DNA of 7,953 bases from Propionibacteriaceae bacterium (lineage in GTDB: Bacteria > Actinomycetota > Actinomycetes > Propionibacteriales > Propionibacteriaceae). Positions 5,670 to 7,953 of this stretch are shown here, piece after piece. The stretch's first letter is position 1. Each line of letters opens with the position of its first letter. The DNA is taken from assembly GCA_025923975.1 (NCBI GenBank), contig JAICEV010000151.1, forward strand, positions 1-7,953. Reading direction: 5' to 3'. Position numbers and translations under genes: made by a program. The notes under the pieces are model-generated. The model did no database searches, was not told the DNA's origin, and saw only the letters and a program-made list of their open reading frames with translations.

Positions 5670-7112
5670 ATGAAGACGACTGAACACAAGACGCTGCAGA
5701 AGGTCTCGGTCCTCACTCTGGTCGGGATCGTCGTCGGCTCCATGGTCGGTGGTGGCGTCTTCACGCTTCCCCGGAGTTTCGGCTCGGCGACCGGTGTCCT
5801 CGGCGCCATGATCGCCTGGATCATCGCGGGCACGGGGATGCTCATGCTTGCCTTCGTCTTTCAGTCGCTGGCTCTGCGTCGGCCCGATCTTGATAGCGGC
5901 GTGTACATCTACGCCAAGACGGGATTCGGGAACTATGCGGGCTTCAACTCCGCCTTCGGTTACTGGGCGAGCAACGTCGCAGGGAACGTGTTCTTCCTGG
6001 TATTCACCATGACAACACTGGGGACCTTCATTCCCGGGTTGGGAGAAGGCAACACGTTCCTGGCCGTGGCACTGGCCTCGGCGTGCGTGTGGCTCTTCCA
6101 TTACTTGATCGCCCGAGGAGTCCGCCAAGCAGCGGCCGTCAACCGGATCGTCACGATCGCGAAGCTCGTCCCCATTGTGGTTTTCATCATCGTTGTCGGC
6201 TTTGCCTTCGACCCCCAGATCTTTGCGGCCAATTTCTGGGGCGGTGAGACACGATCTGTGAGGTCCTTATTCGATCAAGTCACCGACACCATGCTGGTAA
6301 CGACTTTCGTGTTCCTGGGAGTCGAGGGAGCCAGCGTGTACTCCCGGTTCGCGCGGCGCCGCGAGGACGTGGGACGCGCCACCCTGCTGGGCTTCCTCAG
6401 CGTGCTGGCGATCTTCGCAGCGGTCACGATGGTGTCCTACGGCGTCCTGCCACGCGCAGAGTTGGCAAACACTCATCCACCCTCGATGGCCGCGGTTCTG
6501 GAGTCTGTGGTGGGGCCCTGGGGAGCGACCTTCATCAGCATTGGTGTGATCATCTCGGTGCAGGGCGCCTACTTGGCTTGGACATTGATCAACGCGGAGG
6601 TCTTGTACACACCCGCCACGACCGCCGTAATGCCCAAGTTCCTTGCCAGGAACAATAAGAACCACACCCCGATCGCCGCATTGATCACCACGAACGTAGC
6701 GGTTCAGGCGTTGCTGATCAGTGTGCTGGTCGTGCGCGACGCACTGGACTTCATGCTTGCGCTGGATACGGCACTCTCTCTGGTCCCGTACCTCTTCGCT
6801 GCCGGATACGCCCTCAAGATCACGATCACCAGGGAGACCTACACAGCGGCCGACGAGTCGGAGCGCCGGCGACAGCAAATCATCGCCGCCGTCGCTGTGC
6901 TGTACTCGATCTTCCTGCTGTACGCCGCTGGACTGAAGTATGTCCTCGTGGCCTGCATCGTCTACGCCCCCGGCACCCTGCTTTACATCTGGGCCCGAAG
7001 AGAACAGGGCATGCGTGTCTTTCGGCCGGCCGAGGCCGTGATCTGCGTAGCGCTTATCGTCGCTGCCATTGTTGGAATCGTCCTCATTTCCACCGGCTAC
7101 CTAACGCTCTGA
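5670..7112 (+). CDS. APC-superfamily permease, basic amino acid/polyamine antiporter (APA, ArcD-like) type
   Basis: The 480-residue protein is an inner-membrane transporter with about 12 hydrophobic segments, for example 12-32, 42-66, 131-149, 160-181, 207-220, 238-259, 284-305, 334-355, 360-382, 404-440 and 453-476. The glycine-rich break in the first helix, GSMVGGGVFTLP (23-34), is the substrate-binding signature of APC transporters, and FVFLGVEGASVYSRFA (213-228) is the matching helix-6 segment with the usual Gly-Glu. The segment from RPDLDSGVYIYAK (71-83) to SAFGYWASNVAG (94-105) is typical of the arginine/ornithine and lysine antiporter group. A cationic amino acid or polyamine is therefore the most likely substrate; the exact one is not visible. 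No deiminase or decarboxylase gene lies beside it in the window. The gene is complete with a strong ribosome site and follows the LacI remnant without evidence of shared transcription. Confidence 0.9.
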   Translation: MKTTEHKTLQKVSVLTLVGIVVGSMVGGGVFTLPRSFGSATGVLGAMIAWIIAGTGMLMLAFVFQSLALRRPDLDSGVYIYAKTGFGNYAGFNSAFGYWASNVAGNVFFLVFTMTTLGTFIPGLGEGNTFLAVALASACVWLFHYLIARGVRQAAAVNRIVTIAKLVPIVVFIIVVGFAFDPQIFAANFWGGETRSVRSLFDQVTDTMLVTTFVFLGVEGASVYSRFARRREDVGRATLLGFLSVLAIFAAVTMVSYGVLPRAELANTHPPSMAAVLESVVGPWGATFISIGVIISVQGAYLAWTLINAEVLYTPATTAVMPKFLARNNKNHTPIAALITTNVAVQALLISVLVVRDALDFMLALDTALSLVPYLFAAGYALKITITRETYTAADESERRRQQIIAAVAVLYSIFLLYAAGLKYVLVACIVYAPGTLLYIWARREQGMRVFRPAEAVICVALIVAAIVGIVLISTGYLTL

Positions 7113-7132
7113 TCAAGCACCGGCCGAAGGCT

Positions 7133-7148
7133 GACGCTTGGCAGCGTC
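7133..7148 (+). terminator. Weak hairpin after the permease gene
   Basis: GACGCT and AGCGTC form a six-base stem with a four-base loop 20 bases after the permease stop. There is no U-rich run, so factor-independent termination is doubtful, although actinobacterial terminators often lack one. The rest of 7113-7287 shows no gene. Confidence 0.3.
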
Positions 7149-7287
7149 TGGGCAGCCCCGACCAGCCCCGGCCGCCGCCCTCAACAGTTCTGTGTTACTC
7201 GGAACACCAGGCACTTCCACGCACGGACCCAAAAGCGGTTAGCTGATCACAATCGAGGGAGTTCTCAGCAGGAGGAGGAACAATCAC

Positions 7288-7953
7288 ATGTCCACCTGGC
7301 TCATCACCGGATGCTCCACCGGACTGGGTCGCGCCCTAGCCGAGGCCGTCATCGTCGCGGGCCACAACGCAGTCGTCACCGCCCGCGACGTCGCGAATGT
7401 CACCGACCTCGCCGCTAACAACGCAGACCGCGTTCTGGCACTCCCCCTCGACGTCACCGACACCGCACAGGTCAGTAACGCAGTCAGTCAGGCCGAGGAA
7501 AAGTTCGGTGGAATCGACGTCTTAGTCAACAACGCCGGCTACGGCTACCGCTCGGCCGTCGAGGAAGGTGACAACTCCGACATCCGCGAACTGTTCGAGA
7601 CCCAGTTCTTCGGTGCGGTCTCGATGATCAAGGCGGTGCTCCCCGGGATGCGTGCCCGCCGCTCCGGCGCGATCATCAACATTTCCACGATCGGTGTCCA
7701 GATCATGCCCGCGGGCTCCGGCTACTACGCCGCATCCAAGGCCGCGCTGGAAGGCATGTCCGGTGCACTCCACGCCGAATTGAAGCCACTCGGAATCTCG
7801 GTCACCGTCGTCGAGCCTGGCGCCTTCCGCACCGACTTCGCCGGCCGCTCGCTGACGCAGTCGAGCACTGTCATTGACGACTACGCCGAAACCGCCGGCA
7901 AACGCCGTAAGGAACATGACACGGCGCATGGCACCCAGCCCGGCGACCCGGCC
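7288..7953 (+). CDS. Short-chain dehydrogenase/reductase (SDR), partial, cut by right edge
   Basis: From ATG 7288, 222 codons run to the right edge. This is a classical SDR: the dinucleotide-binding loop is TGCSTGLG (7-14), LDVTD (54-58) contacts the cofactor, NNAGYG (81-86) is the structural motif, S133 in NISTIG is the catalytic serine, and Y147 and K151 in YYAASK form the active-site Y-x-x-x-K. VEPGAFRTDF (175-184) follows as expected. The STWLITGCSTGLGRALAE opening and RTDFAGRSL are typical of the SDR group commonly annotated as oxidoreductase of about 275-280 residues, so roughly 55 residues are missing. It probably uses NADP(H); the substrate is unknown. GGAGGAGG (7271-7278) lies nine bases before the start. 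The 175-bp gap behind the permease suggests its own promoter. Confidence 0.92.
   Translation, partial: MSTWLITGCSTGLGRALAEAVIVAGHNAVVTARDVANVTDLAANNADRVLALPLDVTDTAQVSNAVSQAEEKFGGIDVLVNNAGYGYRSAVEEGDNSDIRELFETQFFGAVSMIKAVLPGMRARRSGAIINISTIGVQIMPAGSGYYAASKAALEGMSGALHAELKPLGISVTVVEPGAFRTDFAGRSLTQSSTVIDDYAETAGKRRKEHDTAHGTQPGDPA

Noticed and set aside
5452..5670. 72-codon minus-strand frame behind the LacI remnant (MINPYAQPMLALAAG)
   Set aside because: It looks protein-like for a short stretch, but half is antisense to the LacI C-terminus and I recognise no family.
6267..6878. 203-codon minus-strand frame inside the permease gene
   Set aside because: It is antisense to conserved membrane segments of the permease and rich in Arg, His and Gln; a typical shadow frame.
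1..7953. tRNA, rRNA, CRISPR array, riboswitch, insertion sequence or phage attachment site
   Set aside because: I saw no cloverleaf with a TTCRA arm, no spaced repeats, no transposase or integrase motifs and no terminal inverted repeats around the scars.

Overview
The window looks like chromosomal DNA of a high-GC Gram-positive actinobacterium. This rests on the strong G/C third-position bias, GTG starts with no Shine-Dalgarno but a -10-like hexamer 6-7 nt upstream (a leaderless pattern), and several families common in actinobacteria (DICT-domain MerR regulator, NTF2-like protein, APH-fold kinase). I cannot name the genus.

Layout. 1-696 (minus): MerR-type regulator with a C-terminal DICT sensory domain, cut by the left edge. 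About 120-150 bp of AT-richer DNA with an inverted repeat separates it from a divergent 197-aa conserved protein of unknown function (848-1441). A 302-bp stretch with no convincing gene follows; it carries an 18-bp perfect palindrome. Next is a decayed dihydrofolate-reductase/RibD-C-like gene (1744-2091). Two co-directional minus-strand genes follow: an APH-fold phosphotransferase (3211-4158) and, 43 bp downstream, an NADPH:quinone-reductase-like enzyme (2139-3167). An NTF2/SnoaL-like protein (4230-4637) diverges from the phosphotransferase across 71 bp.

4625-5536 is a deletion scar. The last third of an IolE-like sugar isomerase gene (minus) is joined to the last two thirds of a LacI-family regulator gene (plus), so both N-termini and the control region that would lie between two divergent genes are gone. 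Right of it are an intact APC-superfamily amino-acid/polyamine permease (5670-7112) and an SDR oxidoreductase (7288 to the right edge).

Overall this is a mosaic of small one- or two-gene units, mostly redox, kinase or transport functions, with three gene remnants and a drop in G+C from about 70% in the left-edge regulator to about 60% elsewhere. That fits a flexible, partly decayed chromosomal segment. I see no RNA gene, CRISPR array, transposase or phage gene, and no convincing new multi-gene system. The observations most worth following are the double-decapitated iolE/lacI scar, the MerR-DICT/unknown-protein divergon and the phosphotransferase/reductase/NTF2 cluster.
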